From: Pseudomonadota bacterium
GTDB taxonomy: Bacteria; Pseudomonadota; Gammaproteobacteria; Burkholderiales; Burkholderiaceae_C
DNA length: 64,000 nucleotides
Direction of reading: 5' to 3'
Assembly: GCA_023387335.1 (NCBI GenBank)
Contig: JAEWIF010000003.1
Location: forward strand, 124,001 to 188,000
The first letter of the stretch is position 1. Each line of letters opens with the position of its first letter. The notes beneath the pieces were generated by a model. The model made no database searches. It saw only the letters and a program-made list of their open reading frames with translations, and had not been told where the DNA came from. Below are positions 1 through 7,204 of the stretch, piece by piece. Made by a program: the position numbers and the translations under genes.

Positions 1-387
1 GACGTGCCGGTGCTGCTGCGCGCGGCGGGCGGACGGCCTGAAGAAGCGCTGTCGCTGGCGCGGGCGGGCCGCAGCGCCAAGGCCTGGTCGCAGCTGCCGC
101 GCGCCATCGCGCGCGGCGACGTCTCCGCGCTGGCCGAATGCACGCCGTCGGAGGCCATCGATTTGCTGCAGAAGGTCTGCCACGACCTGCTGGCGGCCCG
201 CGCCGGCGCGTCGCCCCGGTTCTTCGACGCGGCCGACCTGCCCCGGGCCGGCAGCTACGAGTCGCTCACCACGTGGTGGCGCGAACTCGCGTTGGAGCAA
301 AAAACGTCGGAACACCCGTTCAACGCCGGCCTCATGCTGGAATCGCTTGTGAGCCGCGCGAGGTCGGCCCTACACTCGCCGGGCTGA
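1..387 (+). CDS. holB: DNA polymerase III subunit delta' (C-terminal part)
   Basis: Only the last ~128 residues are in the window; the reading frame is open to base 1, so the start and the AAA+ ATPase core lie upstream. The visible part is the all-helical clamp-loader collar region, with the family-like end pattern: a stretch on gene/lineage deletion of sites 'GGRPEEALSLA', then a helical bundle and 'YESLTTWWRELA'. The product is a subunit of the replication clamp loader. pilZ follows after 10 bases and tatD after that, a gene order common in beta- and gammaproteobacteria, which supports the call. The truncation is due to the window edge, not to decay. Confidence 0.85.
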   Translation, partial: DVPVLLRAAGGRPEEALSLARAGRSAKAWSQLPRAIARGDVSALAECTPSEAIDLLQKVCHDLLAARAGASPRFFDAADLPRAGSYESLTTWWRELALEQKTSEHPFNAGLMLESLVSRARSALHSPG

Positions 388-397
388 TCCGCCACCC

Positions 398-754
398 ATG
401 AGCACGCCCTCCGCCCCCCGTCCCAGCGTCATCCAGCTCGCCATCAAGGAGAAGGCGGCGCTGTACGCGGCATACATCCCGCTGTTCGCGGACGGCGGCG
501 TGTTCATCCCGACGACGCGCGACTACAAGCTGGGCGACGACGTCTACGTGCTGCTGTCGCTGCCGGACGATCCCCAGCGCTACCCGGTGGCCGGCAAGGT
601 CGCCTGGGTCACGCCGCCGCGCGCGGCGGCCAACCGCACCCAGGGCGTCGGCGTGCGGTTCCCGGCCGACGAGAAGTCGAAGATGCTCAAGCTCAAGATC
701 GAGGAGGTCCTGGGCGGGCACCTGGCCTCCGAGCGGCCCACGCAGACCATCTGA
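398..754 (+). CDS. pilZ: PilZ domain protein, type IV pilus PilZ-like
   Basis: 118 residues, almost entirely one PilZ beta-barrel domain. The segments around 'FADGGVFIPT' and 'GVGVRF' match the short type IV pilus PilZ proteins found between holB and tatD. The RxxxR signature used by c-di-GMP-binding PilZ domains is not visible, as in other pilus-type PilZ proteins, so it is more likely a protein-protein adaptor for pilus assembly than a c-di-GMP receptor. It starts 10 bases after the holB stop and probably shares its transcript. Family and context agree; the role in piliation is inferred. Confidence 0.85.
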   Translation: MSTPSAPRPSVIQLAIKEKAALYAAYIPLFADGGVFIPTTRDYKLGDDVYVLLSLPDDPQRYPVAGKVAWVTPPRAAANRTQGVGVRFPADEKSKMLKLKIEEVLGGHLASERPTQTI

Positions 755-803
755 CGATCCGCGCCCCGCGAGCGGCCTCGTTCCGCTGGTGCATCATCGG
801 CGG

Positions 804-1607
804 ATGTTCGTCGATTCGCATTGCCACCTGAGCTTTCCTGAACTGTCCAGCCGACTGGACGAGATCCGTGCCGCCATGGCCCAGGCCCAGGTCGACCGGG
901 CCCTCTGCATCTGCACCACGCTGGAGGAATTCGAGTCGGTCCACGCCCTGGCCCTGGCCTACGACAACTTCTGGGCCACGGTCGGCGTGCATCCCGACAA
1001 CGAAGGCATCGAGGAGCCGAGCGTCGCCAGGCTGCTGGAACTGGCGGCCCGGCCCAAGGTGGTGGCGATCGGCGAGACCGGCCTGGACTACTACCAGATG
1101 GACGAACGCAAGGGCGGCCGCGGCATCGAGGACCTGGAATGGCAGCGGGAGCGCTTCCGCACCCACATCCGGGCGGCGCGCCGGTGCGGCAAGCCGCTGG
1201 TGATCCACACGCGGGCGTCTTCGGACGACACCGTGGCGATCCTGAAGGAGGAGGGCGAGGACGGCTCCCCGGGCAGCGCCGGCGGTGTCTTCCATTGCTT
1301 CACCGAAACCGCCCAGGTGGCCCGGGCGGCGCTGGACCTGGGCTTCTACATCTCGTTCTCCGGCATCCTGACCTTCAAGAACGCCGCCGACCTGCGCGAG
1401 GTGGCGGCTTTCGTCCCGCCGGACCGGATGCTGATCGAGACCGACAGCCCGTACCTGGCCCCGGTGCCGTTCCGAGGCAAGACCAACAATCCGTCGCTGG
1501 TGCCGTACGTGGCCCGGCAGATCGCCGAGGTGCGCGGCATGGCGGTCGAGGCCGTCGGCGAGCTCACCAGCCGCAATTTCGAGCGCCTTTTCGCGGAGGC
1601 CAGATGA
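804..1607 (+). CDS. tatD: TatD family metal-dependent hydrolase/DNase
   Basis: 267 residues from the ATG at 804. A GTG at 789 is possible, but the ATG places the conserved 'FVDSHCHL' metal-binding motif at the extreme N-terminus as usual. Other TatD landmarks are present: 'GETGLDYY', 'KPLVIHTR', 'FHCFT' and 'IETDSPYLAP', which hold the two-metal TIM-barrel site. TatD-family enzymes act as 3'-5' exonucleases or related phosphodiesterases in the cytoplasm; the exact substrate here is unknown. It is third in the holB-pilZ-tatD order. Its stop overlaps the start of the next gene (ATGA), implying coupled translation. Confidence 0.88.
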   Translation: MFVDSHCHLSFPELSSRLDEIRAAMAQAQVDRALCICTTLEEFESVHALALAYDNFWATVGVHPDNEGIEEPSVARLLELAARPKVVAIGETGLDYYQMDERKGGRGIEDLEWQRERFRTHIRAARRCGKPLVIHTRASSDDTVAILKEEGEDGSPGSAGGVFHCFTETAQVARAALDLGFYISFSGILTFKNAADLREVAAFVPPDRMLIETDSPYLAPVPFRGKTNNPSLVPYVARQIAEVRGMAVEAVGELTSRNFERLFAEAR

Positions 1608-2266
1608 TGAGAACTTACTTCAGATATCTGGTTTACCTCTATGTTTTTGCTTATCTTTCCGTCGCCCAAGCTGGTTCCTACGAAGACTTCTTCGCGGCCA
1701 TCAAGAAGGACGACGGTCCCGCCATCACCGAGCTGCTGCAACGCGGCTTCGACCCCAACACGCCCAGCCCGGACGGCCAGGACGGCCTGTACCTGGCGCT
1801 GCGCGACGGGTCGCTGAAGGCGGCCAACGCACTGGTCGACTGGCCCAAGACCAAGGTCGAGACGCGCAACGCCAAGGACGAGAGCCCGCTGATGATGGCG
1901 GCGCTCAAGGGCCACCTGGACATCGCCAGGAAGCTCATCGAGCGCGACGCCGACGTCAACAAGCCCGGCTGGGCGCCGCTTCATTACGCGGCCACCGGCG
2001 GGCACCTGGCGGTCATGGAACTGCTGCTGGAGCACTACGCGTTCATCGACGCCGAATCGCCCAACGGCACGACGCCGCTGATGATGGCGGCGCATTACGG
2101 CTCGCCGGCGGCGGTCAAGCTGCTGCTGGAGGCCGGCGCGGACACGGCGATGAAGAACCAGCTCGGGCTGACGGCCATCGATTTCGCGCGTCGCGGGAAC
2201 CGGCCGGATTCGCTGGAGATGATCTCGGCGCACGTCCGCGGACAGCAGCCCAAGGGCAAGTGGTAG
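1604..2266 (+). CDS. Exported ankyrin-repeat protein
   Basis: 220 residues. The N-terminus is a hydrophobic signal sequence rich in Tyr/Phe ending near 'VAQAGS', so the protein is probably periplasmic. The rest is four to five ankyrin repeats, clearest at 'ESPLMMAALKGHLDIARKL', 'APLHYAATGGHLAVMELLL' and 'TTPLMMAAHYGSPAAVKLL'. Ankyrin arrays bind other proteins; no partner is evident. The start ATGATG at 1604 overlaps the tatD stop, and tandem Met codons leave a one-residue ambiguity. The first bases of the gene are noticeably AT-richer than the flanks, which would favour an open ribosome-binding region. Confidence 0.82.
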   Translation: MMRTYFRYLVYLYVFAYLSVAQAGSYEDFFAAIKKDDGPAITELLQRGFDPNTPSPDGQDGLYLALRDGSLKAANALVDWPKTKVETRNAKDESPLMMAALKGHLDIARKLIERDADVNKPGWAPLHYAATGGHLAVMELLLEHYAFIDAESPNGTTPLMMAAHYGSPAAVKLLLEAGADTAMKNQLGLTAIDFARRGNRPDSLEMISAHVRGQQPKGKW

Positions 2267-2370
2267 TCGCCACGTCGGCCTCGTCCCCAGGCGCGTGACC
2301 CGCGCCAGCTGTGATCGGCAGCTCCTGTCGTTAGCGTGCCTCGCTTCTTCAACAACCCAGGTGAGAAGCG

Positions 2371-2943
2371 ATGCGACGACGGTTCGTTTGGGCGGCAATC
2401 GCCGCGGTGGCCGGTGCTGCGCTGGCGGGATGCGCGAACTCGGGGGCGCGCGTGGATCCCGCGGATGATCTTTCGGTGGTCGTCGGCTACATCGACATGG
2501 CCGACGCGCCATCCGACCTGCGATGGGTCTCGATCAAGGGCTACGGCAACAGCGACCACAGGTACCGGGCGGGGGCCGAGAACGGGTTGTTCTTCCATGT
2601 CGGCGTGGAGCCGGGCTCCTACCAGGTCGACCGCTTCGGTGGGTTGCGAAGCCTCGTGCCGTTGTTCGGCGATCCGTACGAATACGAGTGGGGAACGCAG
2701 GGCAGGAACCCGACGGCGGTGCGGATCGAGCGCGCCGGCGTGTACTTCCTGGGCGCGCACCGCTACACCCGCCAGTCCACCGGCTTCCTCGAACCCGGCC
2801 GATTCACGATGCAGCCGCTGTCGAGCCCGAGCGAGCGTGAAGCCCTGCAACGCCTGCTTCGCATCATGGAGGGCGATTCTTCGCTGAGCGCCTATCGCCA
2901 CCAGATTGCCCGGATCAAGCAGAAGCTGGGAGGCAGCAAATGA
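2371..2943 (+). CDS. Predicted lipoprotein of unknown function
   Basis: 190 residues with a classical lipoprotein signal: two basic residues, a hydrophobic core and the lipobox LAGC with Cys21. The mature part contains a beta-rich stretch and a helical C-terminus ('REALQRLLRIMEG' onward). I do not recognise a family. A ribosome site (GTGAGAAGC) lies just before the ATG. The stop overlaps the ATG of the next gene by four bases, and the next product is also a lipoprotein, so the two are likely made together and may act as a pair in the envelope. Both proteins have sequences suggesting small beta-sandwich domains, but no function can be assigned. Confidence 0.7.
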   Translation: MRRRFVWAAIAAVAGAALAGCANSGARVDPADDLSVVVGYIDMADAPSDLRWVSIKGYGNSDHRYRAGAENGLFFHVGVEPGSYQVDRFGGLRSLVPLFGDPYEYEWGTQGRNPTAVRIERAGVYFLGAHRYTRQSTGFLEPGRFTMQPLSSPSEREALQRLLRIMEGDSSLSAYRHQIARIKQKLGGSK

Positions 2944-3587
2944 GGCCAAGCTCACTGGAACGCCGGGCCATGCTCGCGGCCACCGCAGGCGCGATCTTCG
3001 GGATGCAGGGGTGCGGCTCGCTGATCCCGACGCTGCACCCCGAGGCGCCGGCAGCGGGCGGCGCGGACTCGAGCCGCCTCTTGCTGGTGGGCAGGTTCGA
3101 CGTCATTCCGCCCATCGGGCCCGGCGAGCAAAAGATCCGGCCGGGGAGCTTCGGCCTGGACCCGGCTGACATCCGGGGAAAGTTGTACCAGCGCGCCGTC
3201 CTGTATCTCGCGGCATCGCCGTCCGCGACCCGGGAAGGCTCCGCCCATTACATCAACCCGCGACTGGGCGAATGGTTCGGGTTCTGGGTTCCGCGCGAGC
3301 ACCGCCACGTGACGGAGGCGCAGATCGTCATGGACTTCCAGCCGGTCATCACCAGCCGGCGGCATGCGCACGTCAACACCTCGGAAATCCTGCTGCCGGC
3401 GCCGTTGTCGCTCGATTTCCAGCCCCAGGACGCCGCCGTGTACATCGGGACGTGGCGGATCTGGCGGGACGAGTTCAATTCCGTGACGCGGATCCAGGCG
3501 ATCCAGGAAGCGGCGGAGGCTCGGACCGCGGCGAAGCGGCTCGCTGGTCGGGAAATCTCGGTGAGGCTGGCGATTCCGCGACTCTGA
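2940..3587 (+). CDS. Predicted lipoprotein of unknown function, paired with the upstream lipoprotein
   Basis: 215 residues. After a Met-Arg-rich start and a hydrophobic segment there is a lipobox-like GMQGC (Cys25), so lipidation is likely. The region around residues 45-180 looks beta-rich and holds several His/Arg-rich turns; the C-terminal ~30 residues are helical ('QEAAEARTAAKRL'). No known family recognised. ATGA overlap with the preceding lipoprotein gene indicates translational coupling. It is the last gene of the tatD-ankyrin-lipoprotein run, and a 268-base non-coding stretch follows it. Confidence 0.68.
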   Translation: MRPSSLERRAMLAATAGAIFGMQGCGSLIPTLHPEAPAAGGADSSRLLLVGRFDVIPPIGPGEQKIRPGSFGLDPADIRGKLYQRAVLYLAASPSATREGSAHYINPRLGEWFGFWVPREHRHVTEAQIVMDFQPVITSRRHAHVNTSEILLPAPLSLDFQPQDAAVYIGTWRIWRDEFNSVTRIQAIQEAAEARTAAKRLAGREISVRLAIPRL

Positions 3588-3679
3588 ATTGACTAGATAC
3601 GATGAGTGTTATGTCAAATAGCAACTGGAGTCTGTGGCGCCTCGGGCAAAACAGCTCCCCCGCCTCAAACGAGAACCAA

Positions 3680-3691
3680 TGACGTACGTCA
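3680..3691. promoter_or_regulatory. Perfect 12-bp palindrome TGACGTACGTCA
   Basis: The sequence TGACGTACGTCA is its own reverse complement. It lies in the 268-base gap between the second lipoprotein gene and the small protein gene at 3856, about 90 bases upstream of the promoter proposed at 3779. It could be an operator for a dimeric regulator. No further copy was noticed in the window, so this is only a candidate. Confidence 0.3.
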
Positions 3692-3778
3692 CCGAAACGC
3701 ATTGAAACGTTCTCACTTCTGGTTACCAGCAACCCATCTTCCAGCGTTGCTCAGCGTGAACAAACGCACGCACGCGAC

Positions 3779-3807
3779 TTGATTACGGTCGAGCCACGAC
3801 CTACCTT
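3779..3807 (+). promoter_or_regulatory. Candidate sigma70 promoter for the small protein gene at 3856
   Basis: TTGATT (3779-3784) and TACCTT (3802-3807) are separated by exactly 17 bases and would start transcription near 3814, about 40 bases before the ATG at 3856. The remainder of the 3588-3855 gap holds no gene that I can support. Confidence 0.3.
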
Positions 3808-3855
3808 GTCATCCCACTGCCCAAACGAGGCATGTCAGGGACAAAAAAGGCAGTC

Positions 3856-4200
3856 ATGAGCTGGTTTACTTCAGGACTTCGCAACAGCATCTACGGGCTC
3901 CTCGGACACGCCTCCCAGCCGTCCGAATCCCTGCTGGTCAACCGCATGGAAGACATCCGCGAGACCATGCTCGAGCTGCTGGGCGACGACGGCACCCGGT
4001 TCCATCCCAACGTGACGCGTCGCATCCGCTACGCCACCGACGTCCAGGCTCTCTGGTACCTGCGCGGCGACCTGATGGCCGTGCTGGCCGGGGTGCATGG
4101 CGAGGTTTCGGCGCGTCGCCAGGTCCGCACCATCACCGACATGTTCCGCGGCGTGCTACCCAGCAGCCTGACGTCGCGTACCCGCGCGATGCACGGCTGA
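3856..4200 (+). CDS. Small unknown protein, paralogue of the product at 40360
   Basis: 114 residues from the ATG at 3856, which has an AAGG-type ribosome site five to eight bases upstream. The in-frame ATG at 3832 would add eight residues but lacks one, and the 3856 start aligns with the paralogue: 'MSWFTSGLRN' here against 'MRWFKPNLRN' at 40360. The shared core is a helix-rich stretch: a 'MEDIRETMLELL'-like helix, then 'RRIRYATDVQALWYLRGDL' and 'MAVL'. No signal peptide, no membrane segment, no known domain recognised. The other copy sits in an operon with a MerR-like regulator; this one stands alone between convergent neighbours. Confidence 0.75.
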   Translation: MSWFTSGLRNSIYGLLGHASQPSESLLVNRMEDIRETMLELLGDDGTRFHPNVTRRIRYATDVQALWYLRGDLMAVLAGVHGEVSARRQVRTITDMFRGVLPSSLTSRTRAMHG

Positions 4201-4219
4201 GCCGTGCCGGCACCGCCGG

Positions 4220-5146
4220 CTAGTGACCGTGCTGGTGCCCCCAGAGCAGGAAAGCGTCCCGACCTTCCACCGCCAGGTTGACCGGCGCGCCGACCGGCAG
4301 CGCCACCTTGGTCGGAACGTGCCCGAACGGCAGGCCGGTGTACACCGGCGCCTTCACCTGCGTCCTCAGCCAGTCGATCACGGTCTTGAGGCGGAAGCCC
4401 TTGTCGTGCGGCACCAGCTTGTAGTTGTTGAACTGTCCGAACAGGATGGCCTTCTGCTGCTGCAGCACGCCGGCGTAGAGCAGCTGCGTCAGCATCCGCT
4501 CGATGCGGTACGGATGCTCGGAGACGTCCTCGATGAACAGGATGCCGCCGCGCACCTGGGGCAGCCACGGCGTGCCCACCAGCGACGCCAGGATGGCCAG
4601 GTTGCCGCCCCAGAGCACGCCCTTGACCTGCTTCAGGCCCTCGATGCGCTCCGCCGCCGGCAGCTGCCAGCCGGTGCCTTCGCCCTGCCCCTCGGCCAGG
4701 TCTTCGAAGCAGGCCTGCATGATGTCGTCGGGCTCGCCTTCCACGCCGAAGTCCTCGCCGACCGCCGGGCCGGACCAGGTGACGGCGCCGGTCTTCGCCA
4801 GCACCGCGCACTGGAACGCCGTGAAGTCGCTCAGCCCCACGAAGCGCGTGCCGCCCTTGATCGCCTTGGCGATCTGCTTGTACGGCAACCGCGGAAGGAG
4901 GCGCGTGAGCCCGTAGCCGCCGCGCGTGATCAGCGCGATGTCGGCGCCGCTTGTGGCGGCCCTTTCGATGGCCGCCAACCGCGTCTCGTCGTCGCCGGCG
5001 AAGCGCATGTGGGTCGCGAAAGCGGCCGGGTCGATGTCGACCTCGTGGCCCAGGGCGCGCAAGCGGGCGATGCCGCGCCGAACGGCGGGCTTGTCACGAA
5101 CGGCGCTGGAGGGGGAAAAGATGTAGATGCGGGAGCGATCGGTCAC
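4220..5146 (-). CDS. ldcA: LD-carboxypeptidase (muramoyltetrapeptide carboxypeptidase, S66 family)
   Basis: 308 residues from a GTG start at 5146. Removes the terminal D-alanine from cytoplasmic murein tetrapeptides during cell-wall recycling. The S66 serine peptidase triad is visible: Ser106 in 'VGLSDFTAF', Glu206 in 'FIEDVSEHP' and His276 in 'GLPFGHVPT', with the 'WGGNLAIL' loop in between. No signal peptide, which fits a cytoplasmic recycling enzyme. The GTG start overlaps the stop of the upstream hydrolase (GTGA), so it belongs to that operon. Length and motifs are normal for the family. Confidence 0.92.
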   Translation of the reverse strand: MTDRSRIYIFSPSSAVRDKPAVRRGIARLRALGHEVDIDPAAFATHMRFAGDDETRLAAIERAATSGADIALITRGGYGLTRLLPRLPYKQIAKAIKGGTRFVGLSDFTAFQCAVLAKTGAVTWSGPAVGEDFGVEGEPDDIMQACFEDLAEGQGEGTGWQLPAAERIEGLKQVKGVLWGGNLAILASLVGTPWLPQVRGGILFIEDVSEHPYRIERMLTQLLYAGVLQQQKAILFGQFNNYKLVPHDKGFRLKTVIDWLRTQVKAPVYTGLPFGHVPTKVALPVGAPVNLAVEGRDAFLLWGHQHGH

Positions 5147-6528
5147 GGGCGGAAGTATCCCACCGCCTGCCGCGCGATCTCTTCGCCGTGCTCCTGCACG
5201 AAGTGCCCGGCCTGCGGCAGCACCAGCGGTTCGGGACAGCCGCGGACCTGCGCGCGCAGCGCCTGCATCACCGGCGGACCCAGCACCGGGTCCTGCGCGC
5301 CGATCGCCATGAAGCTTCGGCCTTGCCAGTCGTCGCGCCAGAAATCGCGTGCGCGGCGCGAGACCTCCGCGCCCGGCGAGTCGACGGACTCCGGAACCAT
5401 GGGCGGAAAGGCGCGCAGGGCGGCGCGATGGCCGCGATCCGGGAACGGCGCGTCGTAGGCGGCGCATTCCTGCGGGCTCATGTGCGGATTGCCCCGCGCG
5501 AACAGGCGCGCGATGTCGAATTCGGGGTTGCGGGCGCACATCTCGCGCCACGCCAGGAAGCCTTCGCTGAGCGGCGTCTCGCCCGTGGCCAGCACCGTGT
5601 TCATCGCCAGCAGGCCCCGGTAGCGGCCGGGCGCCTCCATCGGCAGCGTGAGACCGAGCAGCCCGCCCCAGTCCTGCACGACGAGCACCACGTCGCGCAG
5701 GTCCAGCCGCTCGACGAACTCCAGCAGCACCTGTCGATGGAAGTCGAAGCCGTGGGCCGAGTCCTTCTTCGGCTTGTCGCTCTTGCCGAAGCCGAGCAGG
5801 TCCGGCGCGACCACGCGATGCCCCTCGGCCAGGAACACCGGGATCATCTTGCGGTACAGGTAGCTCCACGCCGGATTGCCGTGCAGGCACAACCAGGTGA
5901 GCGGCGCATCGCGCGGGCCTTCGTCCAGGTAGTGCAGACGCAGGCCGCCCAGCGCGGGCAGGTCGCTCACGTAGTGGGGCGCCCACGGATAGCCCGGCAG
6001 GCCGGCGAAACGTTCCTCGGGTGTGCGCAGGGCGTCTTCGCGCAAGGGATGCTGGTTCATGCGGGCCTCCTGGCGGCGCGACGCGAAGAAACGCGTGAGC
6101 GGCTCGCCGCACTCGGCGGCCAGCACGCCGCCCGTCAACTGCGTGCGGTGGTTCAGCCGGCGCTCCTCGAACAGGTTCAGCACCGATCCCGCCGCGCCGG
6201 TCTTGGGATCGGCCGCGCCGAACACCACGCGCTTCAGGCGGCCGTGCAGCATCGCGCCGCTGCACATCGCGCAGGGCTCGAGCGTCACGTACAGCTCGCA
6301 GCCGTCCAGCCGGTAGTTGCCCAGCGCCGCGGCCGCCTCGCGCAGCGCCCTCACCTCCGCATGGGCGGTGGGATCGTGGCTGCCGATCGGGGCGTTGTGG
6401 CCTCGGCCGATGACGCGGTCGCCCTGGACGACGACGGCGCCGACCGGCACCTCGCCTTGGGCGAGCGCGAGGTTCGCCTGCGCGATCGCCTCGCGCATGA
6501 ACACCGGGTCGCGGTCCGCGGAACTCAC
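5143..6528 (-). CDS. tadA: Fusion: tRNA adenosine(34) deaminase TadA + haloalkane dehalogenase-like alpha/beta hydrolase
   Basis: 461 residues in one uninterrupted frame, GTG start at 6528. Residues 1-155 are TadA: HAE at 56-58 and PCAMC at 85-89 form the zinc/catalytic site that converts A34 to inosine in tRNA-Arg. Residues 157-461 are an alpha/beta hydrolase resembling haloalkane dehalogenases: HGNP at 216-219, nucleophile Asp286 and Trp287 in 'VQDWGG', Asp413 in 'GAQDP', His442 in 'AGHFVQEHG'. TadA is normally ~150-170 residues alone. Met157 is preceded by a strong AGGAGG five bases upstream, so the hydrolase could also be made separately. The substrate of the hydrolase is unknown. It sits between paiB-like and ldcA genes. 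Confidence 0.88.
   Translation of the reverse strand: MSSADRDPVFMREAIAQANLALAQGEVPVGAVVVQGDRVIGRGHNAPIGSHDPTAHAEVRALREAAAALGNYRLDGCELYVTLEPCAMCSGAMLHGRLKRVVFGAADPKTGAAGSVLNLFEERRLNHRTQLTGGVLAAECGEPLTRFFASRRQEARMNQHPLREDALRTPEERFAGLPGYPWAPHYVSDLPALGGLRLHYLDEGPRDAPLTWLCLHGNPAWSYLYRKMIPVFLAEGHRVVAPDLLGFGKSDKPKKDSAHGFDFHRQVLLEFVERLDLRDVVLVVQDWGGLLGLTLPMEAPGRYRGLLAMNTVLATGETPLSEGFLAWREMCARNPEFDIARLFARGNPHMSPQECAAYDAPFPDRGHRAALRAFPPMVPESVDSPGAEVSRRARDFWRDDWQGRSFMAIGAQDPVLGPPVMQALRAQVRGCPEPLVLPQAGHFVQEHGEEIARQAVGYFRP
6066..6071 (-). promoter_or_regulatory. Internal Shine-Dalgarno AGGAGG inside the tadA-hydrolase ORF
   Basis: On the minus strand AGGAGG is followed after five bases (CCCGC) by an in-frame ATG at 6060, codon 157 of the fusion and exactly at the domain junction. 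This is stronger than any ribosome site visible for the GTG at 6528 and would give a free 305-residue hydrolase. Confidence 0.6.
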
Positions 6529-6559
6529 TTGTCGTCGGCGGGGATCGCGGGGCCGCGCA

Positions 6560-7180
6560 TCAGTTGCCCTCCATCCCGAGCCGCTCCATCCAGGCGGCGA
6601 GCGCCTGCCCGTCCTCGCCGTCCGCCCGATAGGCTGCCAGCATCTTCGCGTGGGACTCGCGCCGGTGCTGGTTCAGCTTCAGCTTGCAGGCCCAGTCGAT
6701 CACCTCCAGCTCGAAGCCGACGATGCCGGCCAGCATCTTGTGCGCGAACTCCTCGCCGAGGCTGCGCCACTGCTCCGCGAAGGGCGGCTCGTGGTCGCCG
6801 ATCAGCTTCTTGAGCAGCCGGTCCTTGGCGAGCGGGTCCTCGACCAGCTTCGCGCGCACCTTGCAGTGCACGGTGAGGTAGTTCCAGGTCGGCACGCGCT
6901 GCAGGTCCGGGTAGACCTTGGGCGACAGGTAGGCGTGCGGTCCCATGAAGGTGACCAGCGCGTCCGGCCGCGCCAGCAGGTGGCGCCAGTGCGGATTGGG
7001 CTTGGCGCAGTGGCCGAGCAGCGTGAACCGCCCTTCGCGCTCTTCCAGGTGCAGCGGCAGGTGCGTGACGAAGGGGAAACCGTCGTCGTCGTTGGAGATC
7101 AGGCTCGCGAACGGATAGGACCGCATCAGCTCCGCGGCGATCGCGGGATCCTCGGACCGGAATTGGGGCGGCTGGTACAT
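6560..7180 (-). CDS. FMN-binding negative transcriptional regulator, PaiB family
   Basis: 206 residues covering the whole PaiB (Pai2) family: N-terminal 'MYQPPQFR', the split-barrel flavin-reductase-like fold with 'TFMGPHAYLSPKVY' and 'VPTWNYLTVH', and the C-terminal 'HRRESHAKMLAAYR'-type tail. In Bacillus PaiB represses sporulation and protease genes; in proteobacteria the role is unclear and the protein may act mainly as an FMN-binding enzyme or sensor. No HTH is visible. It is 24 bases downstream of the histidine kinase gene and 31 bases upstream of the tadA fusion, on the same strand. Confidence 0.85.
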   Translation of the reverse strand: MYQPPQFRSEDPAIAAELMRSYPFASLISNDDDGFPFVTHLPLHLEEREGRFTLLGHCAKPNPHWRHLLARPDALVTFMGPHAYLSPKVYPDLQRVPTWNYLTVHCKVRAKLVEDPLAKDRLLKKLIGDHEPPFAEQWRSLGEEFAHKMLAGIVGFELEVIDWACKLKLNQHRRESHAKMLAAYRADGEDGQALAAWMERLGMEGN

Positions 7181-7204
7181 GGGCGCATTGTGCCGCCCGC
7201 CGCG

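Noticed and set aside
1346..2512. Long open frames opposite tatD, the ankyrin gene and similar genes
   Set aside because: High-GC shadow frames: Arg/Ala/Pro-rich, no motifs, and overlapping genes with clear families.
5143..6060. Treating the TadA-hydrolase fusion as two ordinary genes with a sequencing frameshift
   Set aside because: The frame is continuous across the junction with normal codon use and no stop; only the internal start, not a frameshift, argues for separate products.
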